This document shows, piece by piece, positions 7,671 to 16,013 of a stretch of 47,784 nucleotides of DNA (positions are counted from its first letter, which is position 1; every line of letters starts with the position of its first letter). Source of the DNA: Phenylobacterium deserti (lineage in GTDB: Bacteria > Pseudomonadota > Alphaproteobacteria > Caulobacterales > Caulobacteraceae); NCBI GenBank assembly GCA_943332615.1, contig CALQQB010000031.1, positions 1 through 47,784 on the forward strand, given 5' to 3'. The position numbers and the translations under genes were made by a program. A model generated the notes under the pieces. It had not been told where the DNA came from and did not search any database. It saw only the letters and a program-made list of their open reading frames with translations.

Positions 7671-10637
7671 CTAGAAGCGGGCCTTCACGCCTACATAGTA
7701 CTGACGGCCGAGGATATCGCCGTAGGTCCGCGTCGGGAACGAAGGCTCCTCGTCGGTGAGGTTGGTCACCCCGCCACGCACCGTGTAGTTGCCGATCTCA
7801 TAGGCCGCCGAGATGTTGTGGCGGATGTTTTCCTTGATATGCGGGGTGGGCGAGGTTTCGATCGTGGTGTTTGCGCCCTGCCGGACCGGCGACAGATAGT
7901 TGAGCGTATAGGTCGCCCGGAACGGGCCCATGCGGTAGCGGGCATCGAACTTCACCGCGAGGTCCGGCGACGGGCCGAAGCCGGCCGTGGAGGAGGTGTT
8001 GTCCACCCGGGTGATATCGAAGCCGGTTACGGACTGTTCCAGCTTCTCGATGCGGGTGGCCTCGACGTTCAACTCGAGTTCGCCCAGATCGCGATCGTCG
8101 AAATAGCGGCCGATCGGGAAGCTGTAGTTGATGTTGTAGACCTCGCCCCGGAACGTAATCCGGCCAGCGTTGAACGTCGTCTGCCGGGCGGTGGCGATAC
8201 CCCCGGTGGCGTTCCGGGTGAAGGTCGCGCAGATGTCGGCCGGCTGCAGCGAGGAGTCGAAGCAGGTCGCCAGGAAGTTCTGCGGCGAGAAGGCCGACAG
8301 ACCGTCCGTCAGGTCCACCTCGACCCGGTCCGCGACGATCGTCAGGCCGGGGATGAACTTGGGCTGCAGGACGAAGCCATAGGTCCAGGTCTTGGAGATT
8401 TCGTTCTGGAGGGCGGGGTTGCCGCCCGTCGTGATCAAGGCCTGCGAGAAGTTCTCCGACGGATCCTGGAAGGTGGCGAGGGCGCCGTACCCCGGGTTGG
8501 CCTGGAACAGCGCCCGGCAGTTGGCCAGGCGGGTGGCCGGCGCAGGACCGCCCGAAATGCGGTCGGCGTCGCAGGGATCGACCGAGATCGACCCCAGGGC
8601 CGTACGCTGCGGCGCGAACAACTGATCGAGGGTGGGCGCCCGGAAGTTGCGGCTGCGCGAAGCGCGGAAGGTCACGCCCTCGACCACTTCCCATCGGCCG
8701 CCGACGCCCCAGACGTCTTCCTTGCCGGCAATGGAGTTGTCCACGTAGCGATAGGCGCCGTTCAGCTCGACGCTCCGAGCGAAGGGCAGAGAGAACTCGC
8801 CCCCCAGCACCGGAACCAGAAGTTCGCCGGAGAATTCGTCGGTATTGTACTGGCCGGACGTGGCGACGGTCGGGACCTGCGAGCCCAGAATGCCCCGCTG
8901 GTTGGCCGAGAACGGCACGAACTTGGCCTTTTCCTCGCGATGCTCGTAGGCCGCGCTGAACTTCACCGCGCCGCCCGGGAGGGCGAACAGGTCGCCGCCG
9001 AGGCTCGCCAGGAAATCATCCTGGGTGTTGAGGTAGTCCTGACCGGAAAGCGCGGTGGTGTAGAGCCTGGCCTCCTGGCTGACGTTGCCGACGCCGAACG
9101 GATTGAGGGTCGCGCAGGCCGGGTCGTCGTTGGCCGTCGAGGCGTCGGCGTTGATGCCGCAGACGATCGCGCCTGCGGTATTCCGCACCGCATTGACCGC
9201 ATTGTTGAACCGGGTGGTCCAGACGCCGTACCCGCTCTGCTCGCCATCCGTCTCGGCATGGCTGGCCGATATGTTCCAGTAGAAGTTTCGGTCACCCAGG
9301 TTGAAGTCGCCGTCCAGGGCGAAGAGCGCGCGAACGGTGTCGGTCCGATAGCGGTTCTCCCGCGTCGGCAGCAGGTCGTTCCACCACTTGGACAGGAACA
9401 GCGGGGGACCGCCTGGTCCAAGCAGAGCCGACACGGCTGGTGTCAGGTAGGGGTTTGCCCGAGAGATCGAGATGGCGCCGGCGCCGCTGGCGGCATTGTT
9501 GAGCACCGTGTTGCTGGCCTGGTTTCCGTAAGGGTCGCGGCTTTCGACGCGGGCGAACATCACTTCGCCTGAGAATTTCAAGTGGTCGGTGATGTTGTAG
9601 TGGCCCAGGAGCGTGCTGCTCCAGCGCTCGACGCCGGCGTAGAGCGCCGCCAACTCCTGGTAGGGCTCGCCGTCGCCGCCGCTCGAGAACGGGATCGCGC
9701 CGACAACGCCCGTGTCGTAGGGCACAAGGGCTGTGCCCGTGCTGTTGAATTGCAACGGTGTTGTCGTCCCGGGGGCGCGGAAAATGAAATTGGTCAGCGG
9801 CGCCGGCGCCGGCGAGAACAGCAAGCCATTGGCGTTGAAGCTGGTGAAGCGGGTATTCAGGTTCTCGCGGACCGAAGGACGGCCGTCGGTATTGGAGACA
9901 TTGGCTTCGTTCGAGATCGTCACCCGGCCGAGATTGCTACGCGGACGGTCGTAGTCGTACAGCGGGCGCGTCTTTGACCACTCAACGTCGATGGCGATGT
10001 TGGCACGGTTGTCGAGGAAGTTGCGGCCGGCGGTCGCCCGCAGGCTCTGCACCGGATAGTCATCGCGCGACGAGATGCCGTACTGGGCGTCGAATTCCAG
10101 GCCCGTGAAGTCATCGCGAAGCACGTAGTTGACCACGCCGGCCACGGCATCCGAGCCGTAGACTGCCGCGCCGCCAGCTTGGGCGATATCGACGCGCCTG
10201 ATCAGCCCCGTCGGGATGATGTTGGTGTCCACCACCCGGTCGCCGAGGCCTGACGACGAGGTCACGAACCGGCGGCCGTTGACCAGGGTCAGGGTCCGGC
10301 CGGCGCCGAGGCCGAAGAGGTTGGGAAACTGCTGGCCGCTGCCGGCGGCGGACCCGCTGCCGGCAGCCAGGGCGAACTGGGGCATGTTGGCGGTCAGGTC
10401 GTTGATCGCCTGTCCGGCCTGGATGAAGCCGCGATCCTGGATCGCCTGGGCATCGATCACCGTGACCGGCGCTTCCGTGGTGGTCTCGACGCGCTTGATC
10501 CGCGAACCGGTGACGATCACCTCTTCCACGTCCCGGGCGGCGGCGGTCTGCGCCAGCACGGGCGATGCCGCCAGCAGGACGATGCCGCCCAGAACTGTCG
10601 AAGCGAGCAGGCGCCCGCGAACCGAATTGACGCTCAT
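7671..10637 (-). CDS. TonB-dependent outer-membrane receptor (peptide locus)
   Basis: 988 residues from the chosen start. Signal peptide MSVNSVRGRLLASTVLGG...SPVLAQ, then a TonB-box-like EEVIVTGSRI and a plug domain (VNGRRFVTSSSGL, GGAAVYGSDAVAGVVNYVLR), then a long beta-barrel ending in an aromatic/basic C-terminus (VKARF). It imports a large substrate across the outer membrane using TonB energy; the peptidases around it suggest oligopeptides. The start at 10637 is preferred over an in-frame ATG at 10676 because GGGGGATAAC precedes it, a signal peptide begins there, and promoter C predicts a start of transcription near 10699. It probably heads an operon with the two cyclodeaminase-family genes and the M61 peptidase. 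Confidence 0.92.
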   Translation of the reverse strand: MSVNSVRGRLLASTVLGGIVLLAASPVLAQTAAARDVEEVIVTGSRIKRVETTTEAPVTVIDAQAIQDRGFIQAGQAINDLTANMPQFALAAGSGSAAGSGQQFPNLFGLGAGRTLTLVNGRRFVTSSSGLGDRVVDTNIIPTGLIRRVDIAQAGGAAVYGSDAVAGVVNYVLRDDFTGLEFDAQYGISSRDDYPVQSLRATAGRNFLDNRANIAIDVEWSKTRPLYDYDRPRSNLGRVTISNEANVSNTDGRPSVRENLNTRFTSFNANGLLFSPAPAPLTNFIFRAPGTTTPLQFNSTGTALVPYDTGVVGAIPFSSGGDGEPYQELAALYAGVERWSSTLLGHYNITDHLKFSGEVMFARVESRDPYGNQASNTVLNNAASGAGAISISRANPYLTPAVSALLGPGGPPLFLSKWWNDLLPTRENRYRTDTVRALFALDGDFNLGDRNFYWNISASHAETDGEQSGYGVWTTRFNNAVNAVRNTAGAIVCGINADASTANDDPACATLNPFGVGNVSQEARLYTTALSGQDYLNTQDDFLASLGGDLFALPGGAVKFSAAYEHREEKAKFVPFSANQRGILGSQVPTVATSGQYNTDEFSGELLVPVLGGEFSLPFARSVELNGAYRYVDNSIAGKEDVWGVGGRWEVVEGVTFRASRSRNFRAPTLDQLFAPQRTALGSISVDPCDADRISGGPAPATRLANCRALFQANPGYGALATFQDPSENFSQALITTGGNPALQNEISKTWTYGFVLQPKFIPGLTIVADRVEVDLTDGLSAFSPQNFLATCFDSSLQPADICATFTRNATGGIATARQTTFNAGRITFRGEVYNINYSFPIGRYFDDRDLGELELNVEATRIEKLEQSVTGFDITRVDNTSSTAGFGPSPDLAVKFDARYRMGPFRATYTLNYLSPVRQGANTTIETSPTPHIKENIRHNISAAYEIGNYTVRGGVTNLTDEEPSFPTRTYGDILGRQYYVGVKARF

Positions 10638-10705
10638 GTTATCCCCCGGATCTCGAGCCCGGGAGGAGCGCGCCAACCGCCCCCAACCCTAGCTCAGCCA
10701 ACTGG

Positions 10706-10741
10706 AACGTAGTTTCGGGAGCCCGGTTTTTCTTTTCGTTC
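10706..10741 (-). promoter_or_regulatory. Shared-motif promoter C (for the TonB receptor)
   Basis: On the minus strand GAACGAAAAGAAAAACCG (10741-10724), 12 bp, then TACGTT (10711-10706). The leader to the ATG at 10637 is about 60 nt. The 5' half matches the best copies exactly; the core reads AAAAACCG rather than ATAATCCG. Confidence 0.6.
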
Positions 10742-10855
10742 TTCGAACCATTGTCAGCCTGACGCAGATTGATAATGCGGCGCCTGCTTTGGTGGCGAAT
10801 GGCCAATGCGTCGGATCGATGACGCGCGATTCGCCGGCGGAGGGGTGGGTCAACC

Positions 10856-10885
10856 TTGACAGTAACTGTACGCGCATCCGCTATG
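10856..10885 (+). promoter_or_regulatory. Candidate promoter and palindromic operator of the lrp-like gene
   Basis: TTGACA (10856-10861), 18 bp, then GCTATG (10880-10885, weak -10). A perfect 11-bp palindrome ACAGT-A-ACTGT (10859-10869) overlaps the -35, a layout suited to autorepression. The shared GAACGAAA motif is absent here, so the regulator gene is controlled differently from its presumed targets. Confidence 0.4.
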
Positions 10886-10913
10886 CGCGATGCTACGCCT
10901 CAGGGACATAACT

Positions 10914-11396
10914 ATGCCGGCCGCCCTCGACGCCATCGATATCAAGATCCTCGACATCATGCAGCGTGACGCCTCGCTCTCGACCGGCGAACTGGCGGAG
11001 CGCGTGGGCCTGTCCCAGTCGCCCTGCTGGCGGCGCATCCAGCGGCTGCGTGAGGAAGGCTACATCAAGGCTGTAGTCGCCGTGGTCGACCACGAGAAAC
11101 TGGGCTTCAAGATGCAGATCTTCGCCCAGGTGAAGATGACGACCCTCACCGAGACGGAACGCGCCAGCTTCTACCGCCAGATCAACAGCATCCCTGAAAT
11201 CTTGGAATGCTGGACCGTGTTCGGTGAGATGGACGCGATGATGAAGATCCTGGCGCCTGATGTGACCTGGTATCAGGACTTCATCTTCTCGGTTCTGTTA
11301 AAGCTGCCCGGCGTCGTCGACGTGCGCTCCATCGTGACCCTGTCGGCCCAGAAGAGCACGATGGCCGTACCGCTCACGGCGCGGCAGTTTCGCTGA
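10914..11396 (+). CDS. Lrp/AsnC family transcriptional regulator
   Basis: 160 residues. The N-terminal winged helix-turn-helix is visible as LSTGELAERVGLSQSPCWRR followed by the wing REEGYIKAVVAVVD, then an alpha/beta ligand-binding (RAM) domain through LKLPGVVDVRSIVTLS. Such proteins form octamer-like assemblies and respond to amino acids. The ATG at 10914 has CAGGGA upstream and starts the conserved ALDAIDIKILDIMQ segment; an earlier in-frame ATG at 10890 would add eight unconserved residues. Its position in the middle of a block with six matching promoters makes it the likely controller of that set, which is inference from linkage. Confidence 0.9.
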   Translation: MPAALDAIDIKILDIMQRDASLSTGELAERVGLSQSPCWRRIQRLREEGYIKAVVAVVDHEKLGFKMQIFAQVKMTTLTETERASFYRQINSIPEILECWTVFGEMDAMMKILAPDVTWYQDFIFSVLLKLPGVVDVRSIVTLSAQKSTMAVPLTARQFR

Positions 11397-11440
11397 AGCC
11401 GTTGAATAATTCATCTAAGGACCGCGGGCGCCAAGCCCAA

Positions 11441-11476
11441 GTTCGAAAGGATAATCCGGCGCCCTGCCACTAGGCT
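11441..11476 (+). promoter_or_regulatory. Shared-motif promoter D (for the class V enzyme and S10 peptidase 3)
   Basis: GTTCGAAAGGATAATCCG (11441-11458), 12 bp, then TAGGCT (11471-11476). Transcription would start near 11483, only about 15 nt before the ATG at 11498, leaving room for just the AGAGGAA ribosome site. Confidence 0.65.
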
Positions 11477-11497
11477 GGCCGCCGCAGAGGAACGCCG

Positions 11498-12733
11498 ATG
11501 AAAGTCACACGCCGCGCCCTGGTCGCCGGCGCCGCCGCGGCTCCGGTGGTCGCACAGGCCCAGATCCCGCCGTCGGCGCTGCCGGCCAAGGCCGCCTTCG
11601 CGAAGATGCCGTTCGTCTATCTGGACTCTGGCTCGACCCACCCCATGCCATTGGGCGCCCGCGCCGCGCTGGAGGAATACCTCCGCTACAAGACCCGTGA
11701 CGGCCTTTGGCGTGGCTACTCGATGGACGACAAGGAGAAGTCCGTCATCGAGAATTTCGGGGCTCTAGTGGGCGCGGCGCCCGACGAGCTCTGCTTCATC
11801 CAGTCCACCACCATGGGTGAGAACCTGGTGTTGAAGGCGCTGGGCTTCCCGCAGGCCGGCGGCCGGATCGTTACCGACGCCCTGCACTTCTTCGGCTCCT
11901 TCTACACCTACGGCGAACTGGCCAAGGCCGGCGTGGACGTGGTCACCCTGCCAATGACCACCGAGGGCCGCATCGACATGGCCGCCATGGCCTCAGCGAT
12001 CAACAGCAAGACCAGGCTCGTCTCGGTGAGCCACATCTCCACCACCAACGGCTTTGAGCACGATCTGAAGGCCGTCTGCGACCTGGCCCACGCCCACGGC
12101 GCCCTCGTCTATGCCGACATCGTCCACGGGGCGGGCTCGACCCCGCTTGATCTGCGGGCAGCCGGCGTCGATTTTGCGGCTTCGGCCTCCTACAAGTGGC
12201 TGATGGGCGACTTCGGCCTTGGCTTTCTCTATGTGCGCCGTGAGGTACAGGCGAAGCTGACGCGCCCCTGGTGGGGCTACCACCAGGTGGGGGGAACCTT
12301 CCAGACGCACACCAATCCGTTCGATCCGCCGGGCGAACGCCCCGCGGACTACGGCTACGAAACCGGAGCCACCGGCAAGTTCGCAATGGGCACAACCTCC
12401 TGGACCGGGGTCGTGCAGCTGGAGCACAGCCTGCGCTGGATCCGCGAGATCGGCGTCGCCAACATCCAGACCTACCGCCAGCCGATGGCCGACACGATCC
12501 AGACCGAGCTGCGCCGGCGGGGCTACCAGCCGATGACCCCGATGGGCTCCCGCACGCCGCTGGTGGCCTTCGCGCTCAAGGACGCCCGGCCGAAGCTCGC
12601 CGAACTGCTGGCCCGCAACGACATCCGTATGACGGTGAGCGGCAACCGCTTCCGGGTCTCGCTGTCGGTGTTCAACGACATGAATGACGTCGACCGTCTG
12701 CTGGCCGTCCTGCCCAAGGCGCCGCCGGCGTGA
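11498..12733 (+). CDS. Tat-exported class V aminotransferase-fold PLP enzyme
   Basis: 411 residues. The N-terminus MKVTRRALVAGAAAAPVVAQA is a twin-arginine signal, so the folded, PLP-loaded protein is predicted to work in the periplasm. The body is class V (isopenicillin-N epimerase/cysteine desulfurase-like): HISTTNGFEHDLKAV, then VYADIVHGAGSTPLDL with the PLP-binding Asp, then ASYKW with the Schiff-base lysine at about residue 233. A known precedent is PvdN of pseudomonads, a Tat-exported PLP enzyme of this fold acting on a peptide siderophore. Reactions possible here include epimerisation, deamination or side-chain elimination on peptide-derived amino acids. The start has AGAGGAA upstream. 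It overlaps S10 peptidase 3 by GTGA. Confidence 0.85.
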   Translation: MKVTRRALVAGAAAAPVVAQAQIPPSALPAKAAFAKMPFVYLDSGSTHPMPLGARAALEEYLRYKTRDGLWRGYSMDDKEKSVIENFGALVGAAPDELCFIQSTTMGENLVLKALGFPQAGGRIVTDALHFFGSFYTYGELAKAGVDVVTLPMTTEGRIDMAAMASAINSKTRLVSVSHISTTNGFEHDLKAVCDLAHAHGALVYADIVHGAGSTPLDLRAAGVDFAASASYKWLMGDFGLGFLYVRREVQAKLTRPWWGYHQVGGTFQTHTNPFDPPGERPADYGYETGATGKFAMGTTSWTGVVQLEHSLRWIREIGVANIQTYRQPMADTIQTELRRRGYQPMTPMGSRTPLVAFALKDARPKLAELLARNDIRMTVSGNRFRVSLSVFNDMNDVDRLLAVLPKAPPA

Positions 12734-14271
12734 GACGCGCTGCACTCCTGGCCGCGGCTCTGCTGGCGGCGACACCGGCTTTCGCCCAGCCCGGCGGCAT
12801 CCCGACGTCGCGACCGACCGCGGCCGGCCCGGTCGAGCCCCTGCCCGCGGCGCAGCGGTTCGTCACCCGGCACAAGGTCACCATCGGCGGACGGCCTATC
12901 GCGTACACGGCGGTCGTCGGGGAGACCTATCTGCACAATCGGGCGGCCGAACCGATCGGCTCGATCTTCTCGTTCAGTTACATCAAGGACGGCCCGGTCG
13001 ACCCGAAACGGCCGGTGCTGTTCGTGTTCAACGGCGGGCCCGGATCGTCGTCGCTCTGGCTGCACATGGGCGTGGTCGGACCTAAGCGGGTGGTGCTCGA
13101 CCGCGAGGTGAACCCCTCCAACACCCCGCCGTTCGGCGTCGCCGACAATCCCTACAGCCTGCTGGACGTCGCCGACCTGGTGTTCATCGACCCGGTCGGG
13201 ACGGGCTGGTCGAAGGTTTTGGGCAAGGGCGTCAACGCCGACTTCTGGGGCGTCGACGAGGACGCCGACACGGTGGCCCAGTTCATCGAACTCTGGCTGT
13301 CCGAGCACGGCCGCTGGAATGCGCCCAAGTTCGTCATGGGCGAGAGCTACGGTTCTGTCCGCGCTGCCGTGCTGCCGCGGGCGCTCATGGGCGGGCCGAT
13401 GTATGTGGGCCTCATGCGCGGGATCACGCTGAACGGCGTCATCCTGCTGGGCACCACACTCGGCGCACGCACAGGCGGGGGAGAGGCCGGTGGCGACGAC
13501 CTGCGTCAGGCCCTGACCCTGCCGGCCATGGCTGACACCGCCTGGTATCATGACCGCATCGACCGAAGGCACCGCAGCCTGGAGACCTTCCACGCCGAGG
13601 TCCTGGCTTTCGCCCGTGGTGACTATCTTGAGGCCCTGAAGAAGGCCCGGGCCGGATCGCTGTCCCCGAACGACCGCGCGACGACGACGGCGAGGCTCGC
13701 GGCCTACACCGGCCTGCCCGTCTCGACCTTCGAGAAGACCCTGGGCGTGCGGGACGCCGACTTCGCCCGCCTGCTGCTGGCCGACAAGGGCCTGCAGGTC
13801 GGAACCTATGACAGCCGCTACACCCTGCCGATGGCGGGCAGCGGCAATGACCCGGTCGCCGACGACCCGGCGATGGGCCGCTATGTGCCGGGCTTCGTCT
13901 CGGCCTTTCACCAGATGGTCGAGGGCGACCTGAAGGTGGCTATGGACCGGCCTTATGGCGCCATCGTCTGGAAGGACCTTCTGCCCGCCTGGAACTGGAA
14001 CCGCGCGGCCGTGCCCGAGGGCCAGAGCTTTGCTGTCGACCTTGCCGTCGCCATGCGCCGCAACGAGAAGCTGCGGGTGCTGGTGGCCTCCGGCTACTAT
14101 GACTTTTCCACCCACTCCGCGCCGGCGGAATACGCGGTCGAGCAGGCGAAGCTTCCCGCCGACCGGCTCATGCTGCGCCGCTATGCGTCAGGGCACATGC
14201 TCTATCTGGGCGACACCGCCGAGGCCTTCGCCAACGACGTGCGCACCTTGATCCGCGACGCGACGAAGTAG
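12730..14271 (+). CDS. S10 family serine carboxypeptidase 3, exported
   Basis: 513 residues from a GTG start that overlaps the stop of the class V enzyme (GTGA), so the two are translationally coupled. Signal peptide MRRAALLAAALLAATPAFA. Motifs: FVFNGGPGSSS, nucleophile in GESYG (Ser about 206), Asp about 458 in YYDFS and His about 489 in SGHMLY. It has a longer middle section than its paralogues, with a GGGEAGGDD stretch. It is expected to trim C-terminal residues from peptides in the periplasm. The coupling to a periplasmic PLP enzyme suggests the two act on the same substrate in sequence, which is inference. Confidence 0.9.
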   Translation: MRRAALLAAALLAATPAFAQPGGIPTSRPTAAGPVEPLPAAQRFVTRHKVTIGGRPIAYTAVVGETYLHNRAAEPIGSIFSFSYIKDGPVDPKRPVLFVFNGGPGSSSLWLHMGVVGPKRVVLDREVNPSNTPPFGVADNPYSLLDVADLVFIDPVGTGWSKVLGKGVNADFWGVDEDADTVAQFIELWLSEHGRWNAPKFVMGESYGSVRAAVLPRALMGGPMYVGLMRGITLNGVILLGTTLGARTGGGEAGGDDLRQALTLPAMADTAWYHDRIDRRHRSLETFHAEVLAFARGDYLEALKKARAGSLSPNDRATTTARLAAYTGLPVSTFEKTLGVRDADFARLLLADKGLQVGTYDSRYTLPMAGSGNDPVADDPAMGRYVPGFVSAFHQMVEGDLKVAMDRPYGAIVWKDLLPAWNWNRAAVPEGQSFAVDLAVAMRRNEKLRVLVASGYYDFSTHSAPAEYAVEQAKLPADRLMLRRYASGHMLYLGDTAEAFANDVRTLIRDATK

Positions 14272-14281
14272 CTACTTCGTC
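14262..14281. repeat. 20-bp perfect palindrome at tail-to-tail gene junction
   Basis: GACGAAGTAG followed at once by CTACTTCGTC. It contains both stop codons: each of the two convergent S10 genes ends ACG-AAG-TAG (Thr-Lys-stop). There is no intergenic DNA at all. It could act as a bidirectional hairpin, but there is no T-run. Confidence 0.8.
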
Positions 14282-15750
14282 ACGAACGCCCGCACCGCCT
14301 GCGTGAACCGCACCAGGTTCTCTGGGTGGTCGTAGACCCCATGCGGCCCCGCGAAGTAGGCGGCGGTCATCTGCCCGGCCGGGACGCCGGCCTGGTCGAG
14401 GGTGTAGCGGCCCGAGTAGGCCGGGGTGGTCAGGTCATAGTAACCCGCCGCCCAGAACAGCCGCAGCTTCGGATTGGCCCGCATGGACGCGCCCAGGCCC
14501 GTGAAAGGGTTGGCACGCCCCTCGTAGTTCCACTGGGCGTTCACCGAGAAGTTCACCCCGTAGTAGGTGTCGGTGCTGGGGAAGCTGAGCTGTTCGGTCA
14601 GGTAGCGGCCGACCGCCGGGCTGGGAATCGCGCCCAGTTCCGCCGGGCTGGGCGGCGGCGCGGCCGCGGCGCCGGGGGCGCGCTTGGGCACGACGCCCAG
14701 GGCCGGGTCGTCGATCGCCCCGTCTTGCCCCGGCTCCAGCGGTGCGGTCACGGTGACATCCAGCAGGCCGGTGCGCAGTGTCCTGTCCTTGAGGATATTG
14801 AACATCCAGTCGTTCTTCGACACCCGAAGGTCACGCTGCTCGATGAAGTCCGCCGGCAGACCGATGAGCGTCGACATTCGCGCGGCGATGCGGCGCTTCT
14901 CGGCCAGGGGAAGGCTGGCCCCGCGGATCAGGGCTGTGACGTAATCGGTTCGGGCGAACTGCACCGTTTCGTCGAATATCTGGTTCACGGTGCGCCCCTT
15001 CCGATCGATCCGGCCGTGATACCAGGCCCCTGCGGCCATGGTCGGCAGAGCCGTCACAAAGGGCATCTCCCGGCCGGGATTTTCGGCCGCGAGGGCGACA
15101 AGCAGGACGCCGTCGAACGGCAGGTCCTGGGCCATCCCGACGATGCTGGCGGCCCGACTCGTGCCGTAGCTCTCGCCGGCCAGGTACCGCGGCGAAGCCT
15201 CGCGGTGATTGACCCTGAGCCAGTCGGCGATGACCGTCTTCACGGACCGGGCGTCACCGGTGATGCTGTAGAATGCTTTTGGGTCTGTCCCCGGCAGCGG
15301 CCGAGAGAAGCCAGTTCCCACGGGGTCGATGAACACCAGGTCGACCGCGTCCAGCGGGCTGGCGGCGTTGTCGCGATAGCCGCCGCCGTTACGGTCTCCG
15401 GCGGGCGCGGCCGTGCGGATCACCGGACCCAGGGCGCTCATGTGCAGCGGCGACGACGAGGCGCCTGGACCCCCGTTGAAGGCGAACATCACTGGCCGCC
15501 GCGCGGGGTCGACAACGTCGTCGCGGACGTAGGCGATCGTGGTGGCCAGCGCCGCCGGAGCGCCCGCCGCGTCCCGGAGAACCACATCGGACACGGTCGC
15601 CGTGTAGCGCAGCTTCTGGCCGTTGAAGGTTCCCTCGTGGCGAGTCACCGCGACCCGCGGCGTCGGCGGCGCAGGCTGTGCATGAGTAGCCGCCAGCGGG
15701 GTCACGGCGAGCGCAAGGGCCAGGACGGCGCGTCGGGTCCGGATGGTCAT
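14272..15750 (-). CDS. S10 family serine carboxypeptidase 4, exported
   Basis: 492 residues. Signal peptide MTIRTRRAVLALALAVTPLA. Motifs: FAFNGGPGASS, DLVFIDPVGTGFSRP, nucleophile in GESYG (Ser about 194), Asp about 439 in GYYDLTT and a C-terminal His about 470. The His motif is GPHGVYDHPE instead of the GGHM/SGHM of the three neighbours, so the residue after the catalytic His differs (Gly for Met). It is convergent with S10 peptidase 3 with no gap. The start has GGAGGTGA upstream and promoter E places the transcript start about 15 nt away. Exported exopeptidase; substrate unknown. Confidence 0.88.
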   Translation of the reverse strand: MTIRTRRAVLALALAVTPLAATHAQPAPPTPRVAVTRHEGTFNGQKLRYTATVSDVVLRDAAGAPAALATTIAYVRDDVVDPARRPVMFAFNGGPGASSSPLHMSALGPVIRTAAPAGDRNGGGYRDNAASPLDAVDLVFIDPVGTGFSRPLPGTDPKAFYSITGDARSVKTVIADWLRVNHREASPRYLAGESYGTSRAASIVGMAQDLPFDGVLLVALAAENPGREMPFVTALPTMAAGAWYHGRIDRKGRTVNQIFDETVQFARTDYVTALIRGASLPLAEKRRIAARMSTLIGLPADFIEQRDLRVSKNDWMFNILKDRTLRTGLLDVTVTAPLEPGQDGAIDDPALGVVPKRAPGAAAAPPPSPAELGAIPSPAVGRYLTEQLSFPSTDTYYGVNFSVNAQWNYEGRANPFTGLGASMRANPKLRLFWAAGYYDLTTPAYSGRYTLDQAGVPAGQMTAAYFAGPHGVYDHPENLVRFTQAVRAFVTK

Positions 15751-15771
15751 TCAGGTCACCTCCAAGGTTCA

Positions 15772-15810
15772 AGCCTAGCTGCAGTGGGGCGGATTATCCT
15801 TTCGTTCTGC
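15772..15810 (-). promoter_or_regulatory. Shared-motif promoter E (for S10 peptidase 4)
   Basis: On the minus strand GAACGAAAGGATAATCCG (15807-15790), 12 bp, then TAGGCT (15777-15772). It is the closest copy to the consensus and shares ATAATCCG and TAGGCT with promoter D at identical spacing. Confidence 0.65.
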
Positions 15811-15930
15811 CAGGCTTGCCGTTCCCCCAGGCGGCTTCACGGCGCGTCGAGCAAAACGCCGACGCATGAGTTATGCGCGTGGCCGAACGCGGGCGAATAG
15901 GGTCATCAGGATTGCCCTGGCAGGCGTGTG

Positions 15931-15966
15931 AAATTGCAAAGAAAGTCCGCCCCCGGAGGCTAGGCT
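15931..15966 (+). promoter_or_regulatory. Shared-motif promoter F (for the fold-type I aminotransferase)
   Basis: TTGCAAAGAAAGTCCG (15934-15949), 11 bp, then TAGGCT (15961-15966). It diverges in the 5' half but keeps AAAGA-A-TCCG and the -10. The leader to the TTG start at 16014 is about 40 nt. The interval 15751-16013 otherwise shows no gene. Confidence 0.5.
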
Positions 15967-16013
15967 AGGGAAACGTCGCCGACCTCAAGTGCGGCGCGTC
16001 TGGGGATGGCGGC

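Noticed and set aside
7503..9572. Long plus-strand open frame (689 codons) opposite the TonB receptor
   Set aside because: Antisense shadow of a well-supported receptor gene in GC-rich DNA; composition is low-complexity Arg/Gly/Val/Asp with no domain.
12523..14115. 530-codon minus-strand frame opposite S10 peptidase 3
   Set aside because: The plus-strand gene has a signal peptide, catalytic triad and ribosome coupling; the minus frame has none of these.
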